From Siphonodentalium dalli (Eukaryota > Mollusca > Scaphopoda > Gadilida > Siphonodentaliidae): a stretch of 64,000 nucleotides of DNA. The stretch is taken from contig CP136064.1 of NCBI GenBank assembly GCA_032622095.1, positions 133,183,129-133,247,128 on the forward strand, given 5' to 3'. A program made the position numbers and the translations under genes. The notes under the pieces were generated by a model. It was not told the origin of the DNA and did not search any database. It saw only the letters and a list, made by a program, of their open reading frames with translations. Positions within the stretch are counted from its first letter, which is position 1, and every line of letters starts with the position of its first letter. This document shows, one piece after another, positions 37,360-49,725 of this stretch.

Positions 37360-37630
37360 CTCGACCAGTGTAAGGGCACAATATCCCTCATATCCAATAT
37401 GTCATTCATAATAATTTGAATTTGCTCGACCAGTGTAAGGGCACAATATCCCTCATATTCAATATGTCATTCATAATTATTGTATTTGCTCGACCAGTGT
37501 AAGGGCACAATATCCCTCATATTCAATATGTCATTCATAATAATTGTATATATTTGCTCGACCAGAGTAAGGCCACAATATCCCTCATATTCAATATGTA
37601 ATTGTATTTGCTCTACCAGAGTATTCTTTA
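37360..37630. repeat. Tandem ~65-bp repeats
   Basis: There are five copies of TTGCTCGACCAGTGTAAGGG, then CACAATATCCCTCATATTC and AATATGTCATTCATAAT. An isolated copy is at about 36425-36485. Confidence 0.92.
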
Positions 37631-37659
37631 TGGGCGATATCTTAATCTCGATGGGCTTA

Positions 37660-37805
37660 GATTTGCATTCAAGTAATGAAATTCGTCGCCAACATTTTCA
37701 TCATCACATAGTGGGCATATTGTTTTCCAGATTCGTCCGAATCTGCCCATCTGTCCTTTTCTACCGGTAGGCGATGGTTGCTTGTTCGAAATCTGCACAT
37801 GGGAA
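37660..37805 (-). pseudogene. C-terminal scrap of a LINE C-type reverse transcriptase
   Basis: The minus strand reads CRFRTSNHRLPVEKDRW and, after a frameshift, CPLCDDENVGDEFHYL. This parallels LINE C near 12371-12500 (LCKFRTSNHHLPVETGRW and CPLC...GDEFHYL). Only the zinc-knuckle tail is left. It directly follows the 65-bp tandem array. Confidence 0.8.
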
Positions 37806-39751
37806 GGTGTCTGAAAACTCATTCCCAAATAGTTTCTGTAGAAGTTACTTCTCGGGTTAACACCTGCCGGGCACCGAACAAATATGCCGACTTTGGCTAG
37901 TTCTCAGTATAACGGCGGTGATCGTGGCCGCGACATAGACCACAACGTGAATGAGAGCTGACCGATCGAAATGCTCGTAGGTTTGGCTCGCGGTAAATGG
38001 GTTAGCCTGATAATACACTTCTACACAAATATTCTTGTGCGAGTTTAACCATTTCTACATGTATACTAACTACTAATTGACGAGTAGTTCACTTAGAAAT
38101 TGTCCACATAATAAGTTCAACAATCGGCCATATGTCGTTATTATCTAAACATTTCCCACCGTGAATGTCAATTCTTCTACAAGTTCTGCACTTGTATTAC
38201 ATGTATATTAAAAAATTAAGATATTAATGTTACTGGAGGAATGACGTTATTAATTTTATGCAAAAAGTTATATACACGTACGCCAAAAATATGAATACGT
38301 GATATGTTAATTTCCAACCTGCGTGGTAGAGAGAAAGTTGCAATTTCCCATGGCATCCGATGGTTAAGATTTTTTCTGGGTATTTTTTTGTTCCCTGAAA
38401 GGTCGGAGGACGGCAAAGGAATTTTCCAAAATTTGAAACTCTGCTTGCATCCACAAGAGGGCAATCAGTTGGAAATTTAAATGGCCATCATTAGCAGCTG
38501 CATAAAGATATCGGATATCTACAGTGCGCTATTGTATTTTAATGTATGTTAGTTGTGAACAGTTTGGGAAAGGGTCATGCATGTGATACTCACTGTTAAA
38601 CGAGGATGACTGGTACCACAGGGATATCAAAACTAAGGCACCGAATACGTTCATGATCACTCTTCGTGTTTACTCTTGTATTATCTTAACATCCACATGC
38701 AAAAATCAAGCACATTGTTCAAACAGCATTACAATTTGTTTGACACGCGCTTTCACTCTCAAGATGATAAACAGGCACTTAAACGGCGTGTACATATATG
38801 TAGGCTATATCTTCTGATTGTCGAAAAACATCCGCAGTCCAACTCCTTACGGCTTGTGAATCAGCTTTGACCTTTGAATTTATTATGAAACTCGAGTCGA
38901 CTGTATCACCACTTGACTTTTAGTTTCCGTAGAACGTGGATTGTCTGTCGATCGTGGCTAATAGGTCCCCGGATTTTCGGCGGGAACATAGTAATTGTTG
39001 CCGAGTACACATAAATTAGACCTACTATTATCTGCGCGTATAGTACAGTAAATTATAGTATTTCCTGATGGTTCTGACCTTTATAGATAATGAGTTTATT
39101 TATCGTCCCGAATGAAATAACTTGTTTCGTTTTGGGTTTTCTATTGACCGAAATGGAATGAATAATATTATAGGTGTAAATATACTACGCATCACATATT
39201 GAGTGATAAAGTTCACAAACTAATAGGCCTATAGGTTGTGCTTACTCCAGTATATTGCAAATTACATTATGCCTGAGGCAGACTGCCGAGGTTCCACAAG
39301 TACATAAACTAGCACACATATACTATACACATATTCTTCACATTTAAACCGTTCATGAATAGTACATACCCAGAACGACACGAGTGTGCTAATGAGTTTT
39401 GATAGGGTACGAGTTCTAGTGCGGAAGAATATAACGAGAGGCACATGTACTTGTATCGACAAACTCGTGAACACACGTGTCGCTCTGTGTTTATTACACA
39501 CCACCGTCCAATAGAATCCGTCAATTAAAAACAAAACAGACTTAGGCCTACAAGGTTTATTCAGTCGCATACAGGGAAGCTTGTTTTGTCATGTGTTGTG
39601 ATGCTTTATTGTATAGTTCCGGTTTCATGGTTGTTCAAGTCAACGTCATTTACGTCATGTGACGTCAATGGGGTCCGTATGGAACATGTGATCCACACGG
39701 ACTTGTAAACATGGAACAGCAGGAACGCTGTATAATTATAGGAACAAGCGT
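37806..39751. other. Unassigned DNA
   Basis: No gene or strong repeat is recognised. The open frames at 38216-38464 and 39262-39570 have no motif. Confidence 0.35.
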
Positions 39752-39755
39752 TTAA

Positions 39756-40234
39756 AGGTACTCAATCCGTAAAGAGGGTCCCCATCTCAACAGATTCCAA
39801 CAACAACAATCCGATCAGAGGGTCCTATATTACTATTTCTTTGGCTTTGGGGGTAAAAAATATTTGATTCGAGTCGAGGAACCCATCAAACAAATCTCAG
39901 AGTTATTAGATATTGATTTTTGAAATTCGTTAATTGCTCGAGATGAGTACTAATAACTGCCGTCAATTTGGTAACCTGCTCGAGATTTTACGCCAAAACT
40001 CTATTCAAACAGACAAGGATGGATAACTCTATAATCAAGTGGTAATAATAACGAAATTTTGACTGTCTTCTGGGCCAGAAAGAATTCCCGATAATGAAAA
40101 TTAATAGATTTCTAAAATCGATATCTAACAAATCTGAGCTTTGATGGGTGACTTCCTCGACTCGAATCAAATATTTTTGACCCCCGAAGCCATTGAAACA
40201 GTAATTGAGAGGAGTTTTATCGGATTGAGTACCT
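39756..40234. mobile_element. TTAA-flanked MITE (best copy)
   Basis: It starts AGGTACTCAATCCG and ends CGGATTGAGTACCT, flanked by TTAA at 39752-39755 and 40235-40238. Longer inverted arms (about 39825-39925 and 40105-40215) share AAAATATTTGATTCGAGTCG. At 479 bp it has no coding capacity. Relatives lie at 15807-16247, 42163-42255 and about 46215-46402. Confidence 0.92.
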
Positions 40235-40238
40235 TTAA

Positions 40239-41410
40239 TAAATGTATATACCACCACGTAGTATAAGTGATTTCACTTACTCGCGGCGAATCCGCCATTT
40301 GGTCTCCGGAGGTCAAAGTTAACAAGTAGCATCTATGTTTAGCATATGACTCCAGTCTGGGAATTCCCAAAATAAAATGGCAACAGGTCGTTATGAGGCC
40401 CCCACCCCCCCCCCCCCTTCGTACGCCGTATTCCATGCCCTGTTATGAGGTACGCCGTATTCCGGCCCCTCTGTTAGGAGGTATTCGGTATTCCAAATAT
40501 ACCGGTATTCGTACGCCGACCTTCCAAAAAATGAAGTTTTCATATATTTTTATGTATTCCATATGACTGTTAACTGGTATTCCGTATTCCACCCTCTGTA
40601 TTAAGTGGTATTCCGTATTCCATGGGAGTGGGGGTGGTGGCCTCCGTTATCGTATCGCAGGTGCGAGAACTTCATAAAACTATTTAAACACTCACCCTGG
40701 ATACATACGATACATAGGTTTCACACAGTAGATGGATTGGATGTATCACGTATGTTTTTGAGTTATTTTTTTAACGCAAGAACTCGCTATTTATCAGTAA
40801 CTTATGGGAAGTTCGTTGACAAAAAAGAGCGTCTGAATGTCTGCATCGTCACCAGATCCTAACTCTATAGATGACATGGCCACAAAACAATTCTTAAACA
40901 CGTAGTTGCACTCAGAATAAATGAAATTGAGCCATAAAATGTTGATAAAAAATTCTCGCACTCAGCTGTCGAATGTTTACAAATGGTCGAAATGGATGCT
41001 ACTTCTCAACTTTGACCTTTTACCGGCTTTTACTGGTGGGTTGGATAAAAAGCTAGGAATCGGACCATATGGAACCATCGGCCATTTTGAAAATCGCGAA
41101 CCAGTAAAAAGGCTTATTGTATGAAGGCCAAATTCACTTTTACTAATTATTTTGCTTAAGCTCAAATGTGTACATTCCCAATCAATATAGATCTTCCCTC
41201 AAAAATAAAATATGCTTCCCCATGTTTTAACTTCTAATGCGTGGTGGACTCTGCCACTATCAACAGGGTGTGTTTGGTAAGGTTGACCTGTGTAGAGTCC
41301 ATGTCAAGCAGGGCCCCGCATGGAGGAAGCTTAGTACGTACCCGACTTAGCAGGTAGAATAGAAAATTCCCCTGTCCTGCTACAGTCGGTAATCCGGTCG
41401 CTGAGTGAGC
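40239..41410. other. Unassigned DNA with GTATTCCGTATTCC words
   Basis: About 40430-40625 repeats GGTATTCCGTATTCC-like and TACGCCGTATTCC words next to a C run near 40400. The rest has no recognised feature. Confidence 0.45.
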
Positions 41411-41414
41411 GAGC

Positions 41415-41940
41415 ATGGAGCTTTATTTAGAATTCCTAGCTACACCATCACGGTCCTTCTCAGTACCTTCTATTGGTGGTACCACGGAAGCTGGATTCCA
41501 CCACGACCCGCCACTGCCGGGAACACAAGAGGGATGAGGCGGAAGAGGAAGACGCCGGTTCAGAGAAGAGGGGATCCAGCTCGGAAGGCTGAACAGAAGA
41601 AGAGGGCAGCTACAGCACCACCACCAGCCTCTTTCCACTCGGCGATGGAGACGGGAGAACATCATCTGATGCTACCGTGATGGACAGTGAGACATCTTTC
41701 TGTCCGATGACTCCAGAATACATCAGCCCGGAGTCATCCACCACCAGAGATCACAACCGAGCCTCTGTCGGCATAAATCCGGAGATTGTGGAAATCATCA
41801 GAAAGACACAGGCCGAATGTACGGAAATGGTAACGAGAAATAGCGAGAAATACCAACTACTCGACCTGCAACTCGAAAAGGCCGGCTCTCAACCAACAAC
41901 AATAACAGCAACAATAACAACAAAAACAACATCATCATAA
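41415..41940 (+). pseudogene. Orphan charged / low-complexity reading frame
   Basis: The frame ending at 41938-41940 can be followed upstream past 41677 with coding-like composition. It has an acidic KRDEAEEEDAGSEKRGSSS stretch, a TGA stop near 41591, then a TTTSLFPLGDGDGRTSSDA stretch. The last part is SETSFCPMTPEYISPESS, EIVEIIRKTQAECTEMVTRN and a Thr-rich end. The local GC and codon choice differ from the AT-rich surroundings. I do not recognise the family. It may be the last part of a transposon-encoded or processed gene. The internal stop argues against function. Confidence 0.4.
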
Positions 41941-42162
41941 ACAGAACAAAGAAAGAAAAAGAAGTCACACAAAAAAGAATAAATAATTAGATCATTTTCA
42001 CATCACCTTCACCTTCACCATCTCATGTTCAATATAAAACCATTGCGTGACACCTCCAAAATTTCAAAGTGGGTTGTAGGGATGGTGTGCCGCCCCTTGC
42101 AAATCCTCCCGGGTATATCCCCAAATTCCCAATAAATAAAATTCCAAATTTATCATCAGACA
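41941..42162. other. Unassigned DNA
   Basis: AC/AAC-rich sequence follows the orphan frame. No feature is recognised. Confidence 0.3.
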
Positions 42163-42255
42163 CTCCTAAATTACTATTTCGTTGGCTTCGGGGTAAAAAA
42201 TATTTGATTCGAGTCGATGAACCCACCCATCAAAGCTCAAAGTGATCAGATATCA
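42163..42255. repeat. Fragment of the TTAA MITE family
   Basis: It shares TTACTATTTCGTTGGCTTCG and AAAATATTTGATTCGAGTCG with 39825-39900. The ends are missing. Confidence 0.8.
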
Positions 42256-42574
42256 GACAAAATTGCGGATGAAGATGGATTTCGTCTCGACTTACAAAAG
42301 ACTTTGCCGTGGTCATTCGCTACATTTTCCCAAATTTTCCCGACCGAGGAGAGCGGGAATTTCTATTAGATCCACTTTTTCGGACTCCAAAATTTCGGTC
42401 CTGTTGACCGTTTATGACCCGGAACTTGTTTCGGACAATTTCGGTTTATTTTCGGACTTTGCCTATTTTCGAGGCATTTTTTGAACGTTTGACCCAGATA
42501 GGTAGATAGATAGATAGAAATGTTTTTATAGATGCAAAACAAGTAGACAGGTGAGCATAAGCGCTTATTTAAGA
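42256..42574. other. Unassigned DNA with a (TAGA)n tract
   Basis: GATAGGTAGATAGATAGATAG lies at about 42500-42520 and may be the reversed tail of a LINE. Confidence 0.4.
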
Positions 42575-42692
42575 AATGGATGTTGATTTTGTTGCGTTCC
42601 ATAGAATATGGATGCAAGTTGGTCTGACATTTTGTGTGGAACGCCAATTTGCATCCATACTCTATGGAACGCAAAAAATCAACATTCATTAC
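42575..42692. repeat. Small foldback
   Basis: The arms read ATGTTGATTTTGTTGCGTTC and TATGGATGCAA, with the reverse complement after a ~20-bp loop. A further GGATGCAAGTTGG copy is at about 42798. Confidence 0.82.
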
Positions 42693-44185
42693 TTATATTT
42701 ACACTCAACCGAGTCAATTGGCAGATTAAAAGAGTTTTAAGCGTCCATTTCCAACGTTATTATCGTGGCTCGGAGCAAGTTGCGTCTACACAAAAATGGA
42801 TGCAAGTTGGGGTCAGCGCGCGACGTCATGTGACGTAATTTCGACCAACCAACGTCCTGAATTCATGTTCCCCAATATATACGAATGCATGTGTGAGTGT
42901 AAATATAAAAAAAAGAGCAATACAATTAAGTGTGACATTCATATAGTACAGATATACAAAATTCTAGATATAATATAAATATAACAAGAATGCAGCCTGA
43001 TAGTTCTGCAGAGGGACAAGATAGTGAATTAATATACGCATGAATATGCTCGGTCTGACAAGTCATGCCATCGATTGCCATCATAGCCTTTTGTGATTAC
43101 ACATGCCCTATTATCAACGTTAAAATTTGGAGACAGTTTCTTGAAAAATAATGTGAAATCCAGTAACTGTTGATTGGCTTAATCAATGTAATCCTATGTT
43201 TTCCAACACAAGTGTTTAGGAGGAACGTTCAAATGGTTATACGCATTAAACACTAATTGTGTTCATTGTTGTTTACTATTTGTGCACAAAAATACCTTTT
43301 AAAATGGACAAAAACATTTTTTTAAAACAGTCCAGCATGGCATTTTTTGGAAAATATTCAATACTAAGGATTCATCATGATAGGGCCATAAGTTGTTTTT
43401 TGTTTTTTGCACAAATGTGTTTAGCAATTCCAACACAGTGTATTTAACCTAGTATATTTAAGAGGTTTTTAGAAATACAGGGCACATGGATATCAATGTA
43501 TTGAGTTGTATGACTTAAAATATGGTATTTCATCATACCAGTTGTGTCACAAGGCAAATTTGGCTATACAATCGAACACTCATTTTGTTTAAGATCATTG
43601 TTGTCTTCTCAATCATAGATGCATAAAGTAATAATTTTTGTGCACAATCTAGTTAGGAAATTAATTCAACAGCAAGATATCCTTTTTTGAAATACTAGAC
43701 CATAAAATATGGATTTTAGCTAATTCTTAGAAATTGAGTCTCCACAATTAGACAAACTCCCAATTTTGTAGGCAGATAACTCGAAAAATACTCAGCGTAT
43801 TGGAAAATGTTTGCTGCTTTGTAATCAGAATTTTGTACTCTACAGAATGGATATACAAATGGAAGGACTTGTGAAATTGAGTTTTTTATAAACTTCCTTG
43901 AAAAGGCATAAATTGAGTATTTTACCAAATTTTGGCAAATTTATTTCACAAAATGTATAAATTTCGCCTTTCTTGATCCTTTTTTATTGTTAGTATGTTG
44001 TTTATAATGGGTTAATAGACTTATTCCTGCTAAAAAACATTGTGTTGCAATTAGTTTGAGGTTTGGCAGTTTTTTCTCATAACAATTAAAACTTGCTGCA
44101 TATGTTGTAAGATTTCAACACGAGGGGATGGCTGATAATGAAACTTGGACATTTCGGTCTGGTTCAAGGGGCATGCAGTTAAGAG
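42693..44185. other. Unassigned AT-rich DNA
   Basis: No gene or repeat is recognised in this stretch. Confidence 0.4.
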
Positions 44186-44770
44186 ACCAACCACGGGAAC
44201 ATACACATGAACTGTTCAAATATACCCGACAGTGTTCCATGCAATATAAGACCCGGGCCACACCGGGCCACACCAACCCAATATGACACGTCCGTGTGAC
44301 CTGCCTTGGAACATGACTTTATAAAATACACATGACTTTATAAAATAGACCCGAATGTGTCCCATGCAATATAAGTACGTACATCCAACCCCATGTCGCC
44401 ACGTCCCTACGTGTGAGAGCATGCGCATGCAATCTTAAAATAGACCCGACAGTGTCCAAAATAATATGAGTATGCGTGCACCTCAACCCCCTGTCGCCGC
44501 GTCACTGTTACCAGTCTTGGTAACGTACACATGAAATGTACACATGAAATGTCCAAATAGACCAACATTGTGCCATGCAATATGTACGTACATCAAAACC
44601 CTCTGTCGCCACGTCCCTACACGCGACAAGTCTTGAGAACATGCACATATAATGTTCACTGCGTCCCTACATGTAACCAGTCGTGAAAACATACACGTTA
44701 CGTGTTCAAACAGACACGACTGTCCCCGTGCACTATACGTACGCACAACCAACTCCCTATATCGTCATGT
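44186..44770 (-). repeat. Minisatellite array, family M (minus orientation)
   Basis: There are about six ~100-120-bp units with GTCCCATGCAATATAAGTACG, CAACCCCATGTCGCCACGTCC and AATAGACCCGAC. They are the reverse complement of units at 36430-36910. Confidence 0.85.
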
Positions 44771-44879
44771 CCCTGCAAGGCTGAGTGTACATTAAAAATA
44801 AGTTCCGCACAAGGAATGGCGTGCATGGGTTCTCATAAGACATAATCACTATGCTGCATGGCCACTTAAATCATCCCAA

Positions 44880-45480
44880 TTAGACGCCACGCGGGCGGTT
44901 CGGGCTGTTCGCTTCATTGGCGGTGAACATAATCGGCGATGGTGACATAATTATCGAGGGTTAATTGCCAGGATATGTTGGGCAATATTCCTTATTGCTT
45001 CGCGAATCTATAGTCGACGTTAGTTCCGCTGTACCGACATATGTGGATGTGGAGTTCTTCGTGGTACTATTGCAACAATATTGAAATTCTGGAAAGTTAG
45101 GGGTTAATAGCGACACTTATGCGCGGCCGTGGCCGCAGCCCCCATCCGTGCGTGGTGGGTTTTCATGTGAACACATGGGCTGTCCTGACTTGTTTGCTTC
45201 ATCGCGAAAAGATCGTGATATCGCCATTTCGAGTGTTAATTGCCTGCCATGGCTTTGGTGGGCGATTCCCACTCGTTTATATATGGGAATATAGTCGATG
45301 GTAGTTCCGCTACATATATGTGTGGAGTTCTTAGTGGTACGCTGGCGAGATGGGGGTCCAGTCTGCCATGTCATGTCAATTTTTTATGCAGATACTATAT
45401 TGAAATTCTGGAAAGTTAGGGGTTAATATCGCCACAATTCTGCGTGGTCGCGGCCCCAAACAGTGCGTGTAGGCGTTTTC
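44880..45480. repeat. Two tandem ~300-bp units
   Basis: Both units contain GGGTTAATTGCC or a variant, GTTAGTTCCGCT, TGTGGAGTTCTT, then TATTGAAATTCTGGAAAGTT and AGGGGTTAATA. The copies are diverged. Confidence 0.75.
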
Positions 45481-46214
45481 ATGAAATCCCGCACTGTTCT
45501 GGTCTCTAAAATCCCGCCTAAAAACCATGCGGCCGGTCTAGGCTGATTCGGATCCTAGCAGTTACGGGCGGTTTTTAGTCACGACACACTGTCAATATAT
45601 TTGGGCTGGTAATATGCTATTCGGGGCTGGATTAATACGATTCTGGGACATATAAAAAGAAAAGTAATCTTAATTTCGGACTAACATTTACTCCATGATG
45701 CCCATGCAAAATTCTTGACACAGCGTAAACGAAGTTTCGCGTATTATATATCCCCTTTGGGGGGAATAATATACAAAGTCAGATCCCTCAGTGCCTAAAA
45801 TTTATAATTGCCATAGCTTATCACAAACCAAAGATCAACATTATTGACATGATGTAAACGCCAATAAACGAAATTGAAATTCACTTTTTACCGGGCTCGG
45901 TCTCGGGGTAGCACTACATCTCGGGGTTGCACGACAACTTTTAATGTGTCCCAATAATTAACATTCTATAAATAGAACCACCAGCGCTATGGCATCGCAC
46001 AGGCGAAACAAGAATTTGTACATTAGTATAGGCAGTTTGGAGCTTCCCCATCTGTGATGTTTTTCACGATAACCAGTTTTCTTTGGGATACTCTGGATTC
46101 AACCGGAAGCTATTTAATGTGTATATCTATTCAAGCTCAGAACAAATCGGATTAATTTATTTGAAATTTTTTTTAGTTTATTTTTGGTAGTTTACTCAAA
46201 TAGCTGTACCAAAT
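45481..46214. other. Unassigned DNA
   Basis: No feature is recognised. Confidence 0.35.
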
Positions 46215-46402
46215 AGAGGATGCATAATTAAGGTGGCATTTAATTAGTAAGTTTGCATGTAATTTCTTTGTGAAAGGGGTTAGAAAGTCAGCCTTTCTAT
46301 ATAGAAATTTGAGTCGAGCAGTTAATTTAGGCATTATATTTGGGCAATTAATCGACTATGATAACTGAAGCGGCATTTTTGGGATCTGATGATATGGGGA
46401 CC
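46215..46402 (-). repeat. Decayed TTAA MITE fragment
   Basis: It shares GATGCATAATTAA, GGGCAATTAATCGA, TGAAGCGGCATTT and TCTGATGATATGGGGACC with the reverse complement of 15807-16247. Confidence 0.65.
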
Positions 46403-46432
46403 ACAATTATCTGTCTGTTTTGCTGTTTTAGA

Positions 46433-47719
46433 CAGGGGGGGGGTAGTAAAAATTTGAAGGAAGGTATGCCGGGGTGGTGGGTGGACCGAGGGTTAAAAAA
46501 ACGCGTGTTTTACAACCTCGTGCATTTTTTTTACTAAAGACCTTTTGTGCCCTTGTTTGACATTTGTAACAGTTTAAAACATATTATAAGGATTTATAAC
46601 TGCAACAAACACCATATTTATGTTACTGTGACCTCATATGGGCCTTAGTGGATATGACATTAAGCTATGGCATGTTGAATATGGGGCGTGTGGGGGGATT
46701 CCTTTCCGACACCCTTTGGAAAGAAGCTTCGAGAAATGTAAAACTGAAATAAATAAACTTGTCTTGATGTAACTAAATCCTAGATCATTGTGTGCATGCA
46801 AAAAGAGCGAGCATCTGTCTACAAAATTAATGTGACTATCAATGGCTAGAATATAACTGTCATCACACTGTTCATCGGTGCATGAAGCCAATCGGTGAAA
46901 TATTTGCATGTCTATCAACTCATATGATCGGTCACTCTCACAACACCTAAAATATCCAAGTCTGGCATAGTGACTGTTTGTCATTTATTATAACAGAGGT
47001 TGCTCCAGTAGACTAACAAAAGTGTTACGGCATAATGCCATAATGGGCTGGTTGACAGACTAATCGGGAAATGGTTAGAAATTATGGAATTGTGTGTATC
47101 CTGTACAATGACCTAAGTTTGCATATATAAATAAACTTGTCCTGATGTAACTAATGCATAGATCATTGTGTGCATGGAAAAAGAGCGAGTAACTGTCTCA
47201 AACATTAATGTGACTTTCAATGGGTAGAAAATATCTGTTATCAGTGCATCAAGCCAATCAGTGAACTATTTTCATGTCTTTCAACTCAGATGATCTCTCA
47301 CAAGACCTAAAGTATCTGTATATAGTCTGGTATAGTGCTGTAACTGCTTGTCATCTATATACATGTATATAAACAAGTAGGATCTATCCAGATTTTACTC
47401 TCAAACACCTGTACCGAGTTCAACCAAATTTGGTGTGGTGACTCGGGGTACCCTGGCGGATGTTATAATGGTATTAGTTTTTCAAACAATTTTAATTACA
47501 AAAATATGAAATAAAAGTGGTTTTGTTAAATTGAGCAAGGAAATAAATCTTTAAAAAATATATATTAAAACAATATATATAAATCAAAATGTTTCATGAC
47601 CAAATGTGCTTGATGCGCACAAAGGGGCCGCCGCTAAATGAAGGCTCTGTCTAAGATCAAAATGAGTGCAAAGTCCCACAGGTATCTCCTATGCTGAATA
47701 TACCACCCCCCCCCCCCTG
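46433..47719. mobile_element. Poly-G-ended hAT-like element
   Basis: It opens CAGGGGGGGGGTAG and ends CCACCCCCCCCCCCCCTG. It is flanked by the direct 8-bp repeat GTTTTAGA at 46425-46432 and 47720-47727. Inside, a ~245-bp direct duplication (about 46747-46990 and 47115-47360) shares AATAAACTTGTC and TAGATCATTGTGTGCATG. No transposase is present. Confidence 0.82.
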
Positions 47720-47727
47720 GTTTTAGA

Positions 47728-48213
47728 TGTTTATATCAAGAGCGGACAAACCAGAATCGCTACACGAGAAGGGGTGGACATAACCAGGACGGACCTTCAG
47801 GACTCGAAGCATATTATATGAGCAAGACGGCTGTCAATGACGGCTGTCAATCAAGGCTATAGGGTGGACATGGAGATGATGCATTGTCGAAATCCGGATG
47901 AAAAATGACCGATGTGAAGAGAAACAATCGTGTTTCGTGTGTATGGTATGTTCTATGGACAATTCTATCATTATTGTTAGTCAAGACGGACATTGGACAA
48001 TGACGTCAATGGCGCTGTTTTCGACCCCAATGAAACGGCATTGAGATACTATGTTCGGAATCGAACTGTTGTCTTTATCTTACAAACTTTAATCGACATC
48101 GTCCCTTACCATCTGAACTTTATTGCTATCTAAATTATCTAAACGAAAACCAACAAACCCTTGGTGCCGCGCCGGTAGACGAAAGGTGGGGAAAATTCGT
48201 TTGGGTTATATAG
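47728..48213. other. Unassigned DNA
   Basis: A GACGGCTGTCAAT direct doublet near 47830 resembles, inverted, ATTGACAGCCGTC near 49600 inside the next element. No gene is seen. Confidence 0.45.
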
Positions 48214-48245
48214 TATGGCAAGCCGTTTTCACATTTTCGATTGAT

Positions 48246-48479
48246 TTGGACTTAAGTCCAAATAGCGAATTGGACTTAAGTCCAATTACCACATAATTGT
48301 GAATTCGGCGAGGAATTGTACTTAAGTCCAAATGAATTACACTTAAGTCCAAATACCGATATTTTCATCTATTTGGACTTAAGTCCAATTCCTCGCCGAA
48401 TTCACAATTATGTGGTATTTGGACTTAAGTACAATTCATTTGGACTTAAGTACAATTCATTTGGACTTAAGTACAATTC
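48246..48479. repeat. Left array of CTTAAG dyads
   Basis: There are eight copies of the GGACTTAAGTCC dyad or variants (GTACTTAAGTCC, ACACTTAAGTCC, GGACTTAAGTAC). An inverted arm pair (CCTCGCCGAATTCACAATTA and its complement) is nested between them. Confidence 0.92.
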
Positions 48480-49725
48480 ATCTGTAAAAGAAACACCCCC
48501 ATCAGATATTAAGCAGGTCTGGTTTTGCTCATAGGGCGGAGTTGTGGGAAAATGGCCGTTTACATGTGGGTCTAATTCTTGTTGATCTTGTTAATTGTTA
48601 CCTTTTTCAACATATATAATGAATCAGCTCGATGGACGAGATCATATCAACAATAGCCCGTGTTGTAAGAAGTTCGGAACGATTTTTAACATATGATGAT
48701 GTCTGTCTGTCAAAACATTACATCGACTGAGTTGACATCGCTTGAGGTGGCCTCACTGACCAGGCTTCACTGATCAGTCAAAGCATTCTTTGATGTCTGC
48801 ATTTTATTAGTATGGTGGGTAAATGTCCGGTGGGTAATTGTCCGGGTGGGGAAATGTCCGTATACCGATAATAATGTTACCAGAGTCCGACCAGGTAGAT
48901 AAAATACCACCCCTTGCTCTTTATAATTTTAACCTGATAAAAAAGGTACAACTTATGTACAGGGTCCACACTCGATCGAGGCTGCGTGCACTAATGGCAT
49001 TATGACTGCTAATTTGTTTATATATTTGACCAAATTTATAGAAATAGTGGGCTAAAGCGTATGTTAACACTGAGTCTGAGAAATATATAATGTAAATTAT
49101 TTTTGCAATTTCCTTCTGATCAAGCCAATTGATGCAAAGAAGTCTCTGTAGAATAGATTGACAAAGTTAACTGAGGCTGTGCTTCACGCAGTCATTACAA
49201 TAGCAATAGAAGGGGAGTCACTCTAATCTATTGTTTTGGCATAATTCGACTTTCGAGTACACCCTTATTACATTGAGTTTGAAAACCGAGCAAATTATAC
49301 AAATAAGACACTTAGTAAATGCAATAAACGAAACTGCGTGTAGCATACACTACATGCTGTCAAATAACAATTGAATCAAGTCGTGAATTAATTTTCATTC
49401 ATGCATGCATTTAGCATTTATTAAGATCCAATTCGGATTCGAAACATTTTCAATCTCGGCATGCCGAAAACAAGCCACGTGGCAAAGGGGACGTACGGAG
49501 TCAAGCTATACGCTCATGCTATGATTTGTAAGTCCCGCGTACGGCGCGTAGCATAGGGGACTGAACTCTGTCTTGCAGTTTGGTACGGAGTTAGTCTTGA
49601 TTGACAGCCGTCTTGTGTATGCTTGGAGTCAGGAATGCCCTGGTTAGTACGGAGTTTGACTGTCAATCAAAACTTGCAGGAATATACCATTACAAAGAAG
49701 GGGACCATCGTTTCAAACCAGATGA

